64,000 nucleotides of DNA from CAVXNB01 sp963763085 (GCA_963763085.1 CAVXNB010000001.1:1-64000), one strand, 5' to 3'; shown: positions 17,802 through 27,936, counted from the stretch's first letter. The notes: a model not told the origin generated them from the sequence alone. Translations and numbers: made by a program.

Positions 17802-19184
17802 TTGCCCGAATTCGACCACCCGGTCCTAGCAGATATCTTCGCTGCGGCTGAGGCTGCTGAGCACTTACCTCTCGGCTTCAGCCTGGAAGACGTCCTGGCG
17901 GAAGGCAGCGCTCGCCGGTTACGCAGAAGGTCGTGGGGTCACCGCTTCGGAGTCGTTCTCGTGGCCGCCGCCATCCTGGTGGTGTTCTTCGTTCCCCTTC
18001 CGCACCTAAGTCTGTTCAAGCGTCTTGTCTCGTCTCACAATCCATCGCCCGCGACGAGAGGGTCGAGAACGCTGCCGATCGGGACGCGACGGCTGAGTTG
18101 AAGGGGTCCGACACGGTGGCCGGCGACTACTTCGGCTCCGCGGTAGCCATCGCCGGCAACACCGCAGTCGTGGGTGCATTCGACATGACGACAACGATGC
18201 CGGCCGGGTTACGTGTTCTCCAAGACGGCTGGCGGCTGGAAACAGACCGCCGAGCTGAAGGGTTCCGACACCGTCGCGGGTGACAACTTCGGTGTCGCTG
18301 TGGGCATCTCAGGCACCACGATTGTCGTGGGCGACGTCCAGCCACGACTCAACTTCTGCAGGACGAGCCTACGTGTTCACCAAGACGGCGTCGGGCTGGA
18401 AACAGGTTGCCGAGCTGTCAAGCCCGGGAACATCGCTAGCTCACATCTCTGTGGCGATTTCGGGCACGGCGATTGTCGTTGGCTGGAACTACCCCAACGC
18501 TCGGTTTCTGGATCGCTTCTGCCTGGAGTTGCGTGCGTGTACACCAAGACGGCCACGGGTTGGCGCCGAACCGCCGTGTTGAGGGGTCCGAACACAACTT
18601 CCTTCGGCTACTCGGTAGCCGTCTCGGGCTCGACGGTCATCGTCGGCGCAATCTCAGCCCCGCCGACCGACCCAGTCGGTCGGGCCTACGTGTACACCAA
18701 GACGGCAACCGGCTGGAGGCAGTCCGCCGTGCTGAACAGCCCCGACACTGCCAACGCCTTCAGCTTCGGCTTCTCGACAGCCATCTCGGGCTCGACGGCG
18801 CTAGTTGGGAGCGACGGTACCGGTTCGGTGTACGTCTTCACCAAGACGCCGACTGAATGGAGGAATGTGGCCGGCCTGCAGGGCTCGGATACCGTGACCG
18901 GGAACGGCTTTGGTTCGACGCTTGCGGTTTCCGGGACGACGGCCGTTGTCGGCGCGTCTCAGTCGGCCGACGATACCGGCACGGCCTACTTCTTCAACAA
19001 GACGGCGAAGGGCTGGAGGCAAGTCGGCGAGCTGAAAGGCAAAGTCCGCGGAGGCTACTTCGGCTTCTCCGTAGCGATCTCGGGTACCACTGCCGTCGTG
19101 GGTTCGGTCCCGACTTCAGGAGACGTCTCCCTCAAGAGGAGCTTCCCGGTCAGCCTCGGCCGGGCGTACGTGCTCCGGGCCTAG
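17802..19184 (+). pseudogene. Membrane-anchored FG-GAP repeat protein (putative anti-sigma/sensor), four or more frameshifts
   Basis: A TTG two bases after the sigma stop begins a cytoplasmic segment of about 45 aa, then a TM helix (FGVVLVAAAILVVFFVPL). The exterior consists of FG-GAP-type blades with the recurring pattern ELKGSDTVAGD-FG-AVAI-G-TAVVGA and YVFTKTA-GWKQ. The blades are spread over three frames with breaks near 18060, 18205, 18345 and 18530; the last 217 codons are intact to 19184. The encoded layout suggests an outside ligand or surface sensor acting on the sigma factor. In its present form it cannot make a full protein. Confidence 0.72.
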
Positions 19185-19439
19185 ATCAGAGGCCTTGTCT
19201 GCATTCCTCCTCACCTTAACGGTCACGAGGTTAGACCTGACGCCGTGATGCCGACTGGCCGGAGTGGCCCCAGCGTCGGTGGTGACCCCGTAATTCGTCT
19301 GCCTTATCGCGTTACGGCGCGCGTCGCCATCTCTAGGTCACGGAGACAGCGACGTTTGCAGATCGGGAAGCCTCCACGGCGTTGATTGTGCTGAATATGC
19401 GGACCGCTGGGCCGCCGCCCACTGATTTCGGAGCAGCTT

Positions 19440-19486
19440 GCAGCGCGATGGCCGAGTTAAGGGTCTTTATTGGTGAGGACGTGTCG
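19440..19486 (+). promoter_or_regulatory. Conserved 47-bp block upstream of the secreted-peptide gene
   Basis: Second copy of the block at 17237-17283, 69 bp before the start of the peptide gene. The rest of 19185-19555 holds no gene I can support. Confidence 0.5.
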
Positions 19487-19555
19487 TCGTGACTTGATCA
19501 ACCATGAGGAAGGCGCCGATCCGAGTCTCAAGAGCAACAAGAAGAGGAGGATAAA

Positions 19556-19861
19556 GTGCATATTCGTAGCAAGATCTTTGCCGCGGCGTTAGTGGCGATC
19601 TACCTATGTGCCGTAGGTGCCAATGGGAGTGCCGCGGCGACAAGCAAATCTGTCTCGTCCCGCACGACATTGGAAGGACATTCCGGGCTCCATGTAGAGC
19701 AACAGGTAGCCCGGCTCAAGGGCAATCCGAACGCTGGCAACCCGCCGGGTACACGGGCACCGACCCAGACCTGGAAGGACCCCCAGGGCAATCCGAACGC
19801 TGGCAACCCGCCGGGTACACGGGCACCGACCCAGACGTTCGCAAGGCCCCACGTTCGGTAA
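19556..19861 (+). CDS. Secreted Asn/Gly/Pro-rich repeat peptide
   Basis: 101 aa; GTG start after AGGAGG with 5-base spacing. Residues 1-28 are a signal peptide (basic HIRSK, hydrophobic FAAALVAIYLCAVGANGSAAA). The mature part is about 73 aa and contains two identical 17-residue units GNPNAGNPPGTRAPTQT with a 5-residue linker (WKDPQ). There are no cysteines after the signal region. No family is recognised. The shared upstream block links it to the ECF sigma gene 1.7 kb upstream, so it may be the product the sigma system exports: a structural wall peptide, adhesin ligand or signal (inference). Confidence 0.7.
   Translation: MHIRSKIFAAALVAIYLCAVGANGSAAATSKSVSSRTTLEGHSGLHVEQQVARLKGNPNAGNPPGTRAPTQTWKDPQGNPNAGNPPGTRAPTQTFARPHVR
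19720..19836 (+). repeat. Exact 51-bp tandem duplication inside the peptide gene
   Basis: Bases 19720-19770 and 19786-19836 are identical; the period is 66 bp (22 codons), so frame is kept. Perfect identity at synonymous positions indicates recent duplication or gene conversion. Confidence 0.9.
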
Positions 19862-20098
19862 GTAAGCAGAGCCTCCACGGAATCGGTGTGATGAGTGACG
19901 CCGGCACGAGGGCTGCCGTCGCCATACCGTCCCGTCTACTTGCGAGCCGATCGACCAGGGCTTGCCGGGGACGATTCGAGAAGCCGCGAGGACCACACCT
20001 TCTCTTTGAGGCAGAGCACCCCGTTTCATTCAGCAACCGCCACCTCATTGCCCTTATTTCAATGACACGACTCTATCCAACTCAGGAGGTAGTCCAAC

Positions 20099-22643
20099 GT
20101 GTGGCAAGTTCTCGATCGGGGACGCGCATCGCGCCGGGTTCGGAGGACCATAAGGTCCCGGGTCGCGGTGCTAGCCTCAATCGTCTGCGCAATTGGCGTC
20201 GTGGCCATGGCGGGTGAGGCGGCGGCATCTGGGTCGATCTCGATCCCTGCGGCCTCTGAGAGACTCGTGCACGCGAGGCTCCATGCATTATCGTTTCGTG
20301 ACGGGGCTGAGCTACGTAGCCATTACGCGGGCTTCGAAACCGGCTCGAACGCTCCGAGGCTGCCTAATCAGCAATTCGACGCGGTGGCGTTCGGCTCGTT
20401 CGGCTCCGCCCTCGTGGGCTCCGCTCCGGTCGACAACGGCCCGGACTTCAAGGCGGTCGACCCGGCGACGCACACGCTGTATGTCACGAACGGCTTCAAT
20501 GACAACGGCCCAACAAGCGATGGCGGCAACACCGTCTCGGTGATCGACGAGCGCCACTGCCAGGCCGATGACATCTCGCGGTGCAAGGGTCCGTGGCCGA
20601 CGCTCACGGTCGGGAGCGATCCGAACGCTGATCCGAGCGCGGTAGCGATCGACGAGCGGACGGACACGATCTACGTAGCGGACTCGGGCGACAACACCGT
20701 GGCGGTGTTCAACGGCGCGACCTGCAACGCCGAGACCAGCGCCGGTTGCGGGCAGACGCCGGCGATGGTCCCGGTCGGGATGACCGCCGGTCGCGATCTT
20801 CGACGACCCGGCCAACCACACCGTGTACATCCCCAACGCCGTCGAGGACGACCTCTCGATGCTCGACAGCGCGACGTGCAACGCGACCGACCTCGCCACC
20901 TGTCCGACCACGCCCCCGCCGACCGTCACCGTCGCTGGCCTCCCGTTCGCCGGCGCCGTGGACCTTTCGACTCACACGGTGTACGAGAGCGTGTGCGGGG
21001 ACCCGAACCTCGGGTGCCCGGCCGGCCCCAACGGCTTTTCGGTGTTCGACGCGAGCACCTGCAACGCGACCGTGCAATCGGGATGCGACCAGCTCGGCAC
21101 ACTGCCCACCGCCATCCCCCCCTTCGGCTCCCAGGTCGACCCTGCCAACCAGACCCTGTACACGGCCAACGGCGACAACACGATCTCAGCATTTGATCTG
21201 CGTGGCTGCAACGCCGCCGACCTCGCCGACTGCGCGACCGACACGCCCGGCACGGTGATGGTGGCCCCATCCGAGTTTTTCGAGGTCTCAATCTGGCTTG
21301 TCCTCGACGCGAAACTTCATACCGTCTACGCCGTCAATCAGAAGGACGACACCGTTTCGGTGATCGACACGGACATCTGCGACGGCAGCCACCTGTCTTC
21401 TTGCGCGACCCTGCTACCGCCGACGGTCCATACCGGCGAGGACCCCGAGTCGATTGCCCTCGACCCCGATACCCAGACGCTCTACACCGCCAACCAGGTG
21501 AGCAACGACGTCTCGGTCATCGACGCCTTGCGATGCAACGCGACAATCACGAGCGGCTGTCGAGAGGCGCCGTCTGCTGTTGCTCTGTCCGGGCCAGGCG
21601 CGCTGGCTGCCGACCGGACGGTCGGCACTGTCTACGTGGCAACCGGTACCGACGCCCTGTCGATGATTGACAGCCAGACCTGCAATGCCTTCCGCCACGA
21701 TGGCTGCACGTCGGCCCCACCGATGGTCAGCGTTGGTGCTTTTCCACAAGGAATCGCCGTCGACTCGAAGACCCACACGGTGTAGGTTGCAGACTCTGAG
21801 TGTGCTGATTGGTAGCGTCTCGGTGTCTCGATCGATGCCGGAATGCCACCGCCACGAGCGGTTGCGAGAATGTCCAGACCCTCCCGGTGCCAGGCGGCAA
21901 CGCACTTGGCGTAGCGGTCGACGCAGTCACTGACACCGTCTATGTCACTACGGCCCCGGCCAGCGGGCCGAACACCGTGTCTGTCTTCAACGGGGCGACC
22001 TGCGACGCAAATGACAGCTCTGGATGCACACAGGTGCCCCACTCGGTGACCGTAGGATTCGGAGCTGCTGCCCTTGGCGTCGACGCCGTGACCGACACGG
22101 TATACGTGGCTAACTTCGGCAACTTCGCGGGCAACACCGTCTCGGCTGTCGACGGAACCACCTGCAACGCCGCCAACACGACGGGCTGCACCAACGCGCC
22201 GCAGACCATCACCGTCGGTCCGGCCTTCACCTCCCCCGACGGCGTCGCTATCGATCAGCGGACCGACACGATCTACATCGCCGATTTACAGAACGGCGAG
22301 GGCTCGGGCACCGTCTCGGTGATCAACGGCGCTACCTGCAATGCCGCCGTCAGCGCGGGCTGCGTTCAGGACACCGCGGAGCGTCACAGTCGGCTTCGGC
22401 CCCGCTGCTATCGCCTTCGACGGCGGGAACCGGAGTGTCGTCGTCGCGAACATCGAGGACACGAGCGTCTCTCTCATCGACGCCGCGACCTGCAACGCCA
22501 TCATCAGCTTCGGGTGTGGCGGCGCCCAACCGAAGGTCGCGGTCGGTCGGGCGCCGTTCGCCGTCGCGATCGACCCGGCGGTCGGGACGATCTACGCCTC
22601 GACTGGCGACGACACGGTTTCTATCGTCCCCACGGTGCCATGA
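20099..22643 (+). pseudogene. Large secreted YVTN-type beta-propeller protein, decayed
   Basis: A GTG after CAGGAGG starts a signal peptide (RRVRRTIRSRVAVLASIVCA, ending AAASG). The rest is a long series of blades with pattern VDPATHTLYVTNG...NTVSVID...C...C...P-TVTVG, each blade holding a conserved Cys pair (for example ATCNAETSAGC). The frame breaks near 20790, meets a TAG at 21783-21785 where the repeat expects Tyr (HTVY), is scrambled to about 21850, and breaks again near 22370; the final frame ends at 22643. The intact ancestor would have had about 845 aa. Probably a surface or matrix protein. Confidence 0.75.
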
Positions 22644-22716
22644 CTCTCGGACCGATCATAGGAGTAGCGGGCCGAAGCCTGGGGCAGGGCCTCGGAGAGG
22701 ACAAAAGGAGAAAGTC

Positions 22717-24404
22717 ATGCAATGTAAGCACTTCCAAGGTATCTGGACACACGGGACGCGCTCGGTTGCGGTTCTCGCAGCCCTGTTGGTAGCCTCGACA
22801 TGGCTCGGCGCAACACCTGCCACGGCGGCGACGTTGACGGTGTGCCACAGCGGATGTGCGTACACCCAGATCGGTTCTGCGGTCGCAGCTGCAAGCGATG
22901 GCGACACCGTGAGCGTCGGCCCTGGCAGATACCTCGGGGGGTTCACGATTGACCAAAGCCTGAGCCTTGTCGGCGGGGTGCTCATGAGACGATCATCAGC
23001 GGCGGGGGTCCCGTGGTCACCGTCGGGATGTTCGGCGCCGCGACCGAGCCCACGGTCGCGATTCGCGGCGTCACGATCACCGGTGGCATAACGGGCTCGA
23101 GCCCGGTGGCGACGTTGTACGGCGTTCCCAACACTGATATTGCCCTTGGTGGCGGGATCTTCATTCCGCCGGCGGAAGGCTTCGCCACCGGCGCGACGGT
23201 CACGATCTCGAGCAGCGTCATTACGGGTAACCTCGCCTCCCCCAGCACGGCGTTCGACTTGGGCGTTTCCTGTGGAAGTTCAGAGTGCGAGTTCGCTCAG
23301 GCCGGAGGTGGCGGAATCGACAACTGGGGCACTCTCATCGTCGACGACACAACCATCAGCGACAACGAGTCGGGAGGAGCGCTGTCAAGCGACGCCGACG
23401 GAGCGGGCATCTACACCCAACAAGGAGCCCTCACAATGGACAACAGCATCGTCACTCGGAATCGGGCAATCGCGAGCGCTCCCGACGGACTTTTTGCCGA
23501 AGGGGCAGGAATCCTCGTCGATTTGGGCTCCTCACCTCCTGGAGCTACAGCCACCTTGTCGGTTCGAAACAGCCTGGTGAGCAAGAACAGTTCGGATCTC
23601 ACCAACAACACGATTTCTCAATCCGCGAGCGTGGACTTCGGGATCCAGGCCAACGGTGGAGGCATCCACGTCGGCAACGGCATTCCGGCATCGATCGAGA
23701 ACACCGAGATCATCAGCAACTCAGCGTCTGCAACCGACACGCAAGGCGAGCCGCTCGGGATCGACGCCGGTGTGGAGGTCAACTACAGCCCGCTCGTCCT
23801 GCGCAACAGCGTGGTCGACGACAACATCTCGTCGACCACATCCTTGACGTCGGCCGATGTCGGACCAGCGGGAAGCGCGATCGAACTCGACGGTGGCGGC
23901 ACGATTACCAACACGACGATCAACGACAACATCGCTACCTCGACGTCCAGTGGCATGGCCGACACGAACGGCGGCCTCGCTGTGTTCTTTTTCCCGGGCC
24001 TCGGTAGCCCGCAGCTCGTGACCGTGGCAAACGCGGTCATTAACGGAAATTTCACGAGGTCGGTAAGCACCTCGGGCTCGGCCCAGGTCGAGGGCGGGGC
24101 GGTCTTCAACAACAGTCTTCTCCTGATGCGTAACGACCAGGTGAGCGACAACGTCGGACGAGCGGAAGGTCCGACCGGCGCAGCCCAGGGTGGAGGTATC
24201 TGGAACGGAGTTGATGCCAGCACGGGAGCCAGCGGGCCGGCGCAGCTGGCGCTCGTGAACACGAGCGTCACGATCAATGCCTTGCACGGAAGCCAAGGCG
24301 TCAGTCTTCAAGGCGGCGGTCTCTTCACAGCCTCTCCGGCGACGCTCACACTCACAAACTCACAAATCGCGTTCAACCGCCCGGACCAGTGCTTCGGGTG
24401 CTGA
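22717..24404 (+). pseudogene. Secreted right-handed beta-helix (pectate lyase-like fold) protein, one frameshift
   Basis: The ATG at 22717 follows AAAAGGAGAAA and starts a signal peptide ending near ATPATAAT. The first helix turns (TVCHSGCAYTQIGSAVAAAS, GDTVSVGPGRY) lead to SLSLVGG, where one base is missing near 22978. The other frame continues ETIISGGGPVVTVG through many NxxSxNxA-type coils (ISSSVITGNLAS, NSIVTRNRAIA, NSLVSKNSS) to the stop at 24404. Length restored is about 562 aa. Such proteins are carbohydrate-active or adhesive surface proteins. No catalytic residues can be assigned. Confidence 0.75.
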
Positions 24405-24555
24405 ACCGAATAGACGTGAACTGCACCCCCCCCACAGCCTCACAAACCTTGACCGACCGCTGCCCACGGACCTCCGGAGAGTACCTCGTGGAGCTTGGCA
24501 TCGCTCTATCCTCTCAAGCCTCAGAATTTCCGGCCCGATTGAGTCTTCCCGCCTT

Positions 24556-25560
24556 CTAACTACGCAGGGAGACGAGTTCGGAGTGGAGGTCGCAGATCTG
24601 ATGCGAGCAGGCGGTGTAGTACATGAGGTATCGAGTATTCCCTGCACTTGGCGACACTGAGACGGCTGGGACCAGACCGACCGGGGTCCGCACGCCTGAC
24701 CCGGCCGGTAGGGATGGACAAGCGGACCAGATTGTGCCTTTCGCCGACCACATGCACGCTATGTTGTGGGTTTGGCTGACGTCGTCGTATAGAGCGATGA
24801 ACTCGCTGCCCATGCCGACAACTATCGGGTTTTCGATCGAGGACGAGATCGGTAATGGATTACCGGTCAGTCGGGTCCAAGGGCCGCTTAGGTCAGGGGC
24901 TGAAAGCATTCCGACCTGCCACACGGAATGCTCGTTGGCGGAGCCGTAGAAGGCCCGCCAGGATCCGTCAGGTAATTGAAACGGTTCGAAGGAGTCGTCG
25001 CCTTGAACGACTTCCCATGGCTGTTTCGAGCCGATCTGCTCCGACAAGACGACACCGACGTCGATGTAGGGACCGGAAATGCCTGAGGATCCGGCGACGG
25101 TGCTTTTGGCTTCCCACACCTCTCCGCCGTAGTTGACCAGGTCCGGCTTCGACCGGTACGAGATGTAGAAGATCAGCCAGTGGTGATTGTTCTGATCATA
25201 AACCGGTATCGGCGCCCACAGTGCTGCCCTGCGATCGTTTCCGGTCTGATCTGCGGAGCTAGGCCCCAACAGTGTGGCCTGTCGATGCCAATGCTCTCCG
25301 TCAGCCGACGTCCACAGAGCGAGACTGGTCTTGGCCCAATAAGGCAAAGCCGTCAGTTCGGTCGTGAACCAGTAGTAGGTAGCGCCAACTCGAATCACCT
25401 CACCTCCTTCGAAGCCGTAGCGATTCCCCGGCTGTGGAACGACCAGCGTTTGCTCGCCGCTGACTACGGACAGCGAAAGGGAACGCCTCGCCGGCGAAGA
25501 GGCTCCGCTGGTGCATGCACATGTAGCGAACAGCAGAATCACTACGAGCGACTTCTTCAT
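24556..25560 (-). CDS. Lipoprotein with a five-bladed propeller (GH43-like) fold
   Basis: 334 aa, intact. A short lipoprotein signal (MKKSLVVILLFATCACTSG) places a Cys at about 16-17. The mature part has glycosidase-propeller features: YGFEGGEVIRVGATYYWFTTE, HWLIFYISYRS, DDSFEPFQLPDGSWRAFYGS, ENPIVVGMGSEFIALYDD. Families GH43/GH117 share this pattern. It faces the secreted-protein genes of the island and is the only unbroken large gene in it. Substrate unknown. Confidence 0.72.
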   Translation of the reverse strand: MKKSLVVILLFATCACTSGASSPARRSLSLSVVSGEQTLVVPQPGNRYGFEGGEVIRVGATYYWFTTELTALPYWAKTSLALWTSADGEHWHRQATLLGPSSADQTGNDRRAALWAPIPVYDQNNHHWLIFYISYRSKPDLVNYGGEVWEAKSTVAGSSGISGPYIDVGVVLSEQIGSKQPWEVVQGDDSFEPFQLPDGSWRAFYGSANEHSVWQVGMLSAPDLSGPWTRLTGNPLPISSSIENPIVVGMGSEFIALYDDVSQTHNIACMWSAKGTIWSACPSLPAGSGVRTPVGLVPAVSVSPSAGNTRYLMYYTACSHQICDLHSELVSLRS

Positions 25561-25807
25561 CGTAGTTAGAGCATGTCATTCCGCGGCCCGCCAGAACCAA
25601 GCGCTCGCTCGGCCAGAAGCCGAAGGCGCAGGCTGAGGAAGTCCCGGGCGTTGACGACCGTGGTCGCGCTGACATTTTCGTCGGCCAAGTAGCTACGGCC
25701 TCATGAGTTGAGCTTGTCACGGTTCAGACTTTCCCAAGTCCGGAACTGGTTAACTGCGTCTTTCTGCCGTCATTCTCGACAGGCCTCAGCGAGTCGGGTT
25801 TTTCGGC

Positions 25808-26281
25808 TTACAACTCGGCTTGTCGACGGCGGTTGACGACGGCGTCGATAACAGTGTCCGCCACCTCGCTCACCGGCGTCGTCGTCTCGATGATGAGGTC
25901 GGCGGCATCGCGTAAGAGTGGAGCCACCCACACCATGTCGGACAGCACGCGGTCCCGATCCTCTTGCGACTTGCCGAACGAGTTCGTGGTTCGCGTCGCC
26001 AGCCGCTCGAGGATCACCTCTACCGGCGCACTCAGGAGCACCTTGAAATCGAACTTGAACTTGGTCTGCTCGTCGGAGCAGCCTGCGAAGAACAGCACTC
26101 CGTCGTTCTGCTGGTCGAACAGGGATCCGACCAGGTCCAGTCGCCATCCCCACGCCCCGTCAGGGCGCGGCCGAGTAAAGCCGTCATCGTCGGCGTCGTA
26201 GGCGACATACCCACGCCGGCGAAGCTCCTCCACCAGGGACGACTTACCTGTCCCGGAGATCCCAGTGAGCAGCACGAGCAT
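25808..26281 (-). CDS. Small P-loop nucleoside/shikimate kinase-like protein
   Basis: 157 aa from the ATG at 26281 (a TTG three codons upstream is possible). Walker A is LLTGISGTGKSSL at the N-terminus, followed by YDADDDGF, a lid-like segment (CSDEQTKFKFDFKVLL) and RTTNSFGKSQEDRDRVL. The size and layout match AAA_18/shikimate kinase-like ATPases, whose substrates vary. It stands alone and is not related in sequence to the kinase at 13319 beyond the P-loop. Confidence 0.75.
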   Translation of the reverse strand: MLVLLTGISGTGKSSLVEELRRRGYVAYDADDDGFTRPRPDGAWGWRLDLVGSLFDQQNDGVLFFAGCSDEQTKFKFDFKVLLSAPVEVILERLATRTTNSFGKSQEDRDRVLSDMVWVAPLLRDAADLIIETTTPVSEVADTVIDAVVNRRRQAEL

Positions 26282-26431
26282 GGTGATCAACGATAAGTGC
26301 TTCCACTCACAGCCGGATGCTCAGGTGAATAGCAGTGCGCCGGAGTCCGCGGCTCAGCTTGGCGTTGCGCCAAACACGTGCGCTTCTCCAGTCTCGACGA
26401 GGTTTGCAGTGCCGATTGCATCAAATAGAGG

Positions 26432-26650
26432 ATGTTCAGCCAAGGCGGCACGACCAGCACGGTGGACGCGAGTGGTGGCACGATCGACTCCGAAGGCAAC
26501 CTTGACTTCGTCTTCTCGGGTAACCGGATAGAGGGCCAGTGGATCTTCGCCGAACCAGGGGCCGTCGTTACGGTCAACCTGCACGGCTTCGATGCTGGGT
26601 CTGGCGGTTGCGAGTTCCGGGGCACCGCGGAGGTCGCGCTCACGTCGTGA
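26432..26650 (+). CDS. C-terminal fragment of an unknown secreted-type domain
   Basis: A 72-codon frame with strand-rich composition (GNLDFVFSGNRIEGQWIF, VVTVNLHGFDAGSGGC, EFRGTAEVALTS) that looks like the end of a beta-sandwich domain. No ribosome site or signal sequence is visible at its 5' end, so it is probably a remnant. Confidence 0.3.
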   Translation: MFSQGGTTSTVDASGGTIDSEGNLDFVFSGNRIEGQWIFAEPGAVVTVNLHGFDAGSGGCEFRGTAEVALTS

Positions 26651-26795
26651 GCGGAGTGCGCCTGCGGAGCCGAACGGTCGGCTTACGAGCCCCTGCTTGA
26701 GCCCGTCACAATGAGCCGTCAACGTGGAAGCCTGAACAGGCTCTCTGCGGCTCTACGGTTCTTGTCGGCGTTCCAATCGCCGCGAGGAGGAGCCC

Positions 26796-27031
26796 ATGCC
26801 GCAGCGGAATCATCGACACCGTCAACGACCGCGTCTCACGAACCGAGTGCCCGTTCTGCGAGGCCGACGACTGACAGCCGGCCGGCTCGTCGGGTTCCGG
26901 ATGACCGAGATCGCCGATCTGGCCCTTCCCCACGGCTCGAGGACAGGCCCCTCGCGACCGTCGTCTGGATCTGCGGGAACTGTGCCTTCACCCGCGCTCA
27001 CAGCGTCGCTCCGGAGCTCGCCTTCGGTTGA
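26796..27031 (+). pseudogene. Small zinc-ribbon protein, frameshifted
   Basis: Two parts in different frames. The first reads GIIDTVNDRVSRTECPFCEADD followed by TGA where Trp is expected; the second reads PLATVVWICGNCAFTRAHSVAPEL to a stop at 27031. CPFC and CGNC form the knuckles of a known class of small actinobacterial zinc-ribbon proteins of about 70-80 aa. A GAGGAG site precedes an ATG at 26796 in a third frame. Confidence 0.4.
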
Positions 27032-27253
27032 GTGGAACGCGACAACGCCCCCGGCCACGGCGGGTTGGCCGGGGGCGTCTCCCCACTACCAGTTCCGAGG
27101 ATTCGCCCGCGTACGGTTGCACCGGCCGGTCGCGCGACAGCGTCCCCCGGCGCTGTGAGAAGCCAGGGGACGCGTGGTCCCGAGCTTCAACCCTCGCCTG
27201 CTCCACAGATGTTTCCCTGCTGGTCGCAAGCCAGCGGGGATCCGTGCTCCGGA

Positions 27254-27274
27254 GTGACTGCGCGGTAACTTCGT
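27254..27274. repeat. Dispersed motif, copy 3 (short form)
   Basis: GTGACTGCGCGGTAACTTCG matches copies 1 and 2 over GTGAC-G--CGGTAACTTC and then diverges. It lies 72 bp before the right copy of the 117-bp repeat. The stretch 27032-27345 otherwise holds no gene I can support. Confidence 0.4.
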
Positions 27275-27345
27275 TATCAGGGGTCACGGCGGGGCCATTG
27301 TCGACCCGATCACCTGCGGCGCGCATCGCGGAAACAGAAAAGCCG

Positions 27346-27461
27346 GTTTGCTCGGGAGGCTCGCTTGGTCGGCGTCGGTCATCGCCACCTTCTGTCGCGA
27401 GTCCTATTCGGGTCCTATATGCGACTGACCTGAGCATTTGCCCAGGTCAGTCGGGTAGAAT
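27346..27461. repeat. Right copy of the diverged direct repeat of about 117 bp
   Basis: Partner of 16912-17029. Contains a perfect dyad CTGACCTG...CAGGTCAG (27424-27450) and ends with GGGTAGAAT, which resembles a -10 hexamer. Confidence 0.65.
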
Positions 27462-27517
27462 GTGTGTGGGTTACCGACAGAACTCACCGACCAGGGTGTT
27501 CGCTGAGGGTCTGAACG

Positions 27518-27895
27518 TCACTTCCCAGCTTTAGGCCGTCGCTTCCCCAGCGCTGTCTGTCGCCCGAGGGTGATCCCCTGGGCCTGTTCGATGAGCTCGA
27601 TCGAAGCGGCTTCGAGCTCGTGCACGAGCTCATGGAGCCTGCGGTCCCGGGCGAGGAAGGGCCGGAGGGCTTCGGCCTGTTCGGCGCTCAAGGACTTCGT
27701 CACCTGGCGGCCGTTCTCGCGGTGTGTCCAGGTGGGATAGGGACCGTGCAACCGGGGAGGATCCGCCCGGCAGTGACAGCTCTCTGTCTGACAGCGCGTC
27801 GAGCGTTCGATGATGCACCCGGCGAGCACCGGGCCGAGCGCCTCGATCTCGGCCAGGATCGCGCTTCTCCTGTCGCCACCCATGCCCTCAAGCAT
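27518..27895 (-). CDS. DUF6788-type zinc-finger protein associated with mobile elements
   Basis: 125 aa. Diagnostic segment: ERSTRCQTESCHCRADPPRLHGPYPTWT (Cys-x-x-x-x-Cys-x-Cys plus the HGPY block), then VTKSLSAEQAEALRPFLARDRRLHELVHELE, a charged helix. These proteins occur beside transposases and integrase-like genes and probably bind DNA. It is divergently transcribed from a recombinase-like gene, with an inverted repeat between them. Confidence 0.75.
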   Translation of the reverse strand: MLEGMGGDRRSAILAEIEALGPVLAGCIIERSTRCQTESCHCRADPPRLHGPYPTWTHRENGRQVTKSLSAEQAEALRPFLARDRRLHELVHELEAASIELIEQAQGITLGRQTALGKRRPKAGK

Positions 27896-27905
27896 CCACC
27901 ATCAC

Positions 27906-27936
27906 CTACCTTGAGATTACTACTATGGCAAGGTAG
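27906..27936. promoter_or_regulatory. Inverted repeat between DUF6788 and recombinase genes
   Basis: CTACCTTG (27906-27913) and CAAGGTAG (27929-27936) are exact complements with a 15-nt spacer. The last base is the first base of the recombinase GTG start, so the site covers both promoters and could be an operator or a recombinase core site. Confidence 0.55.
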
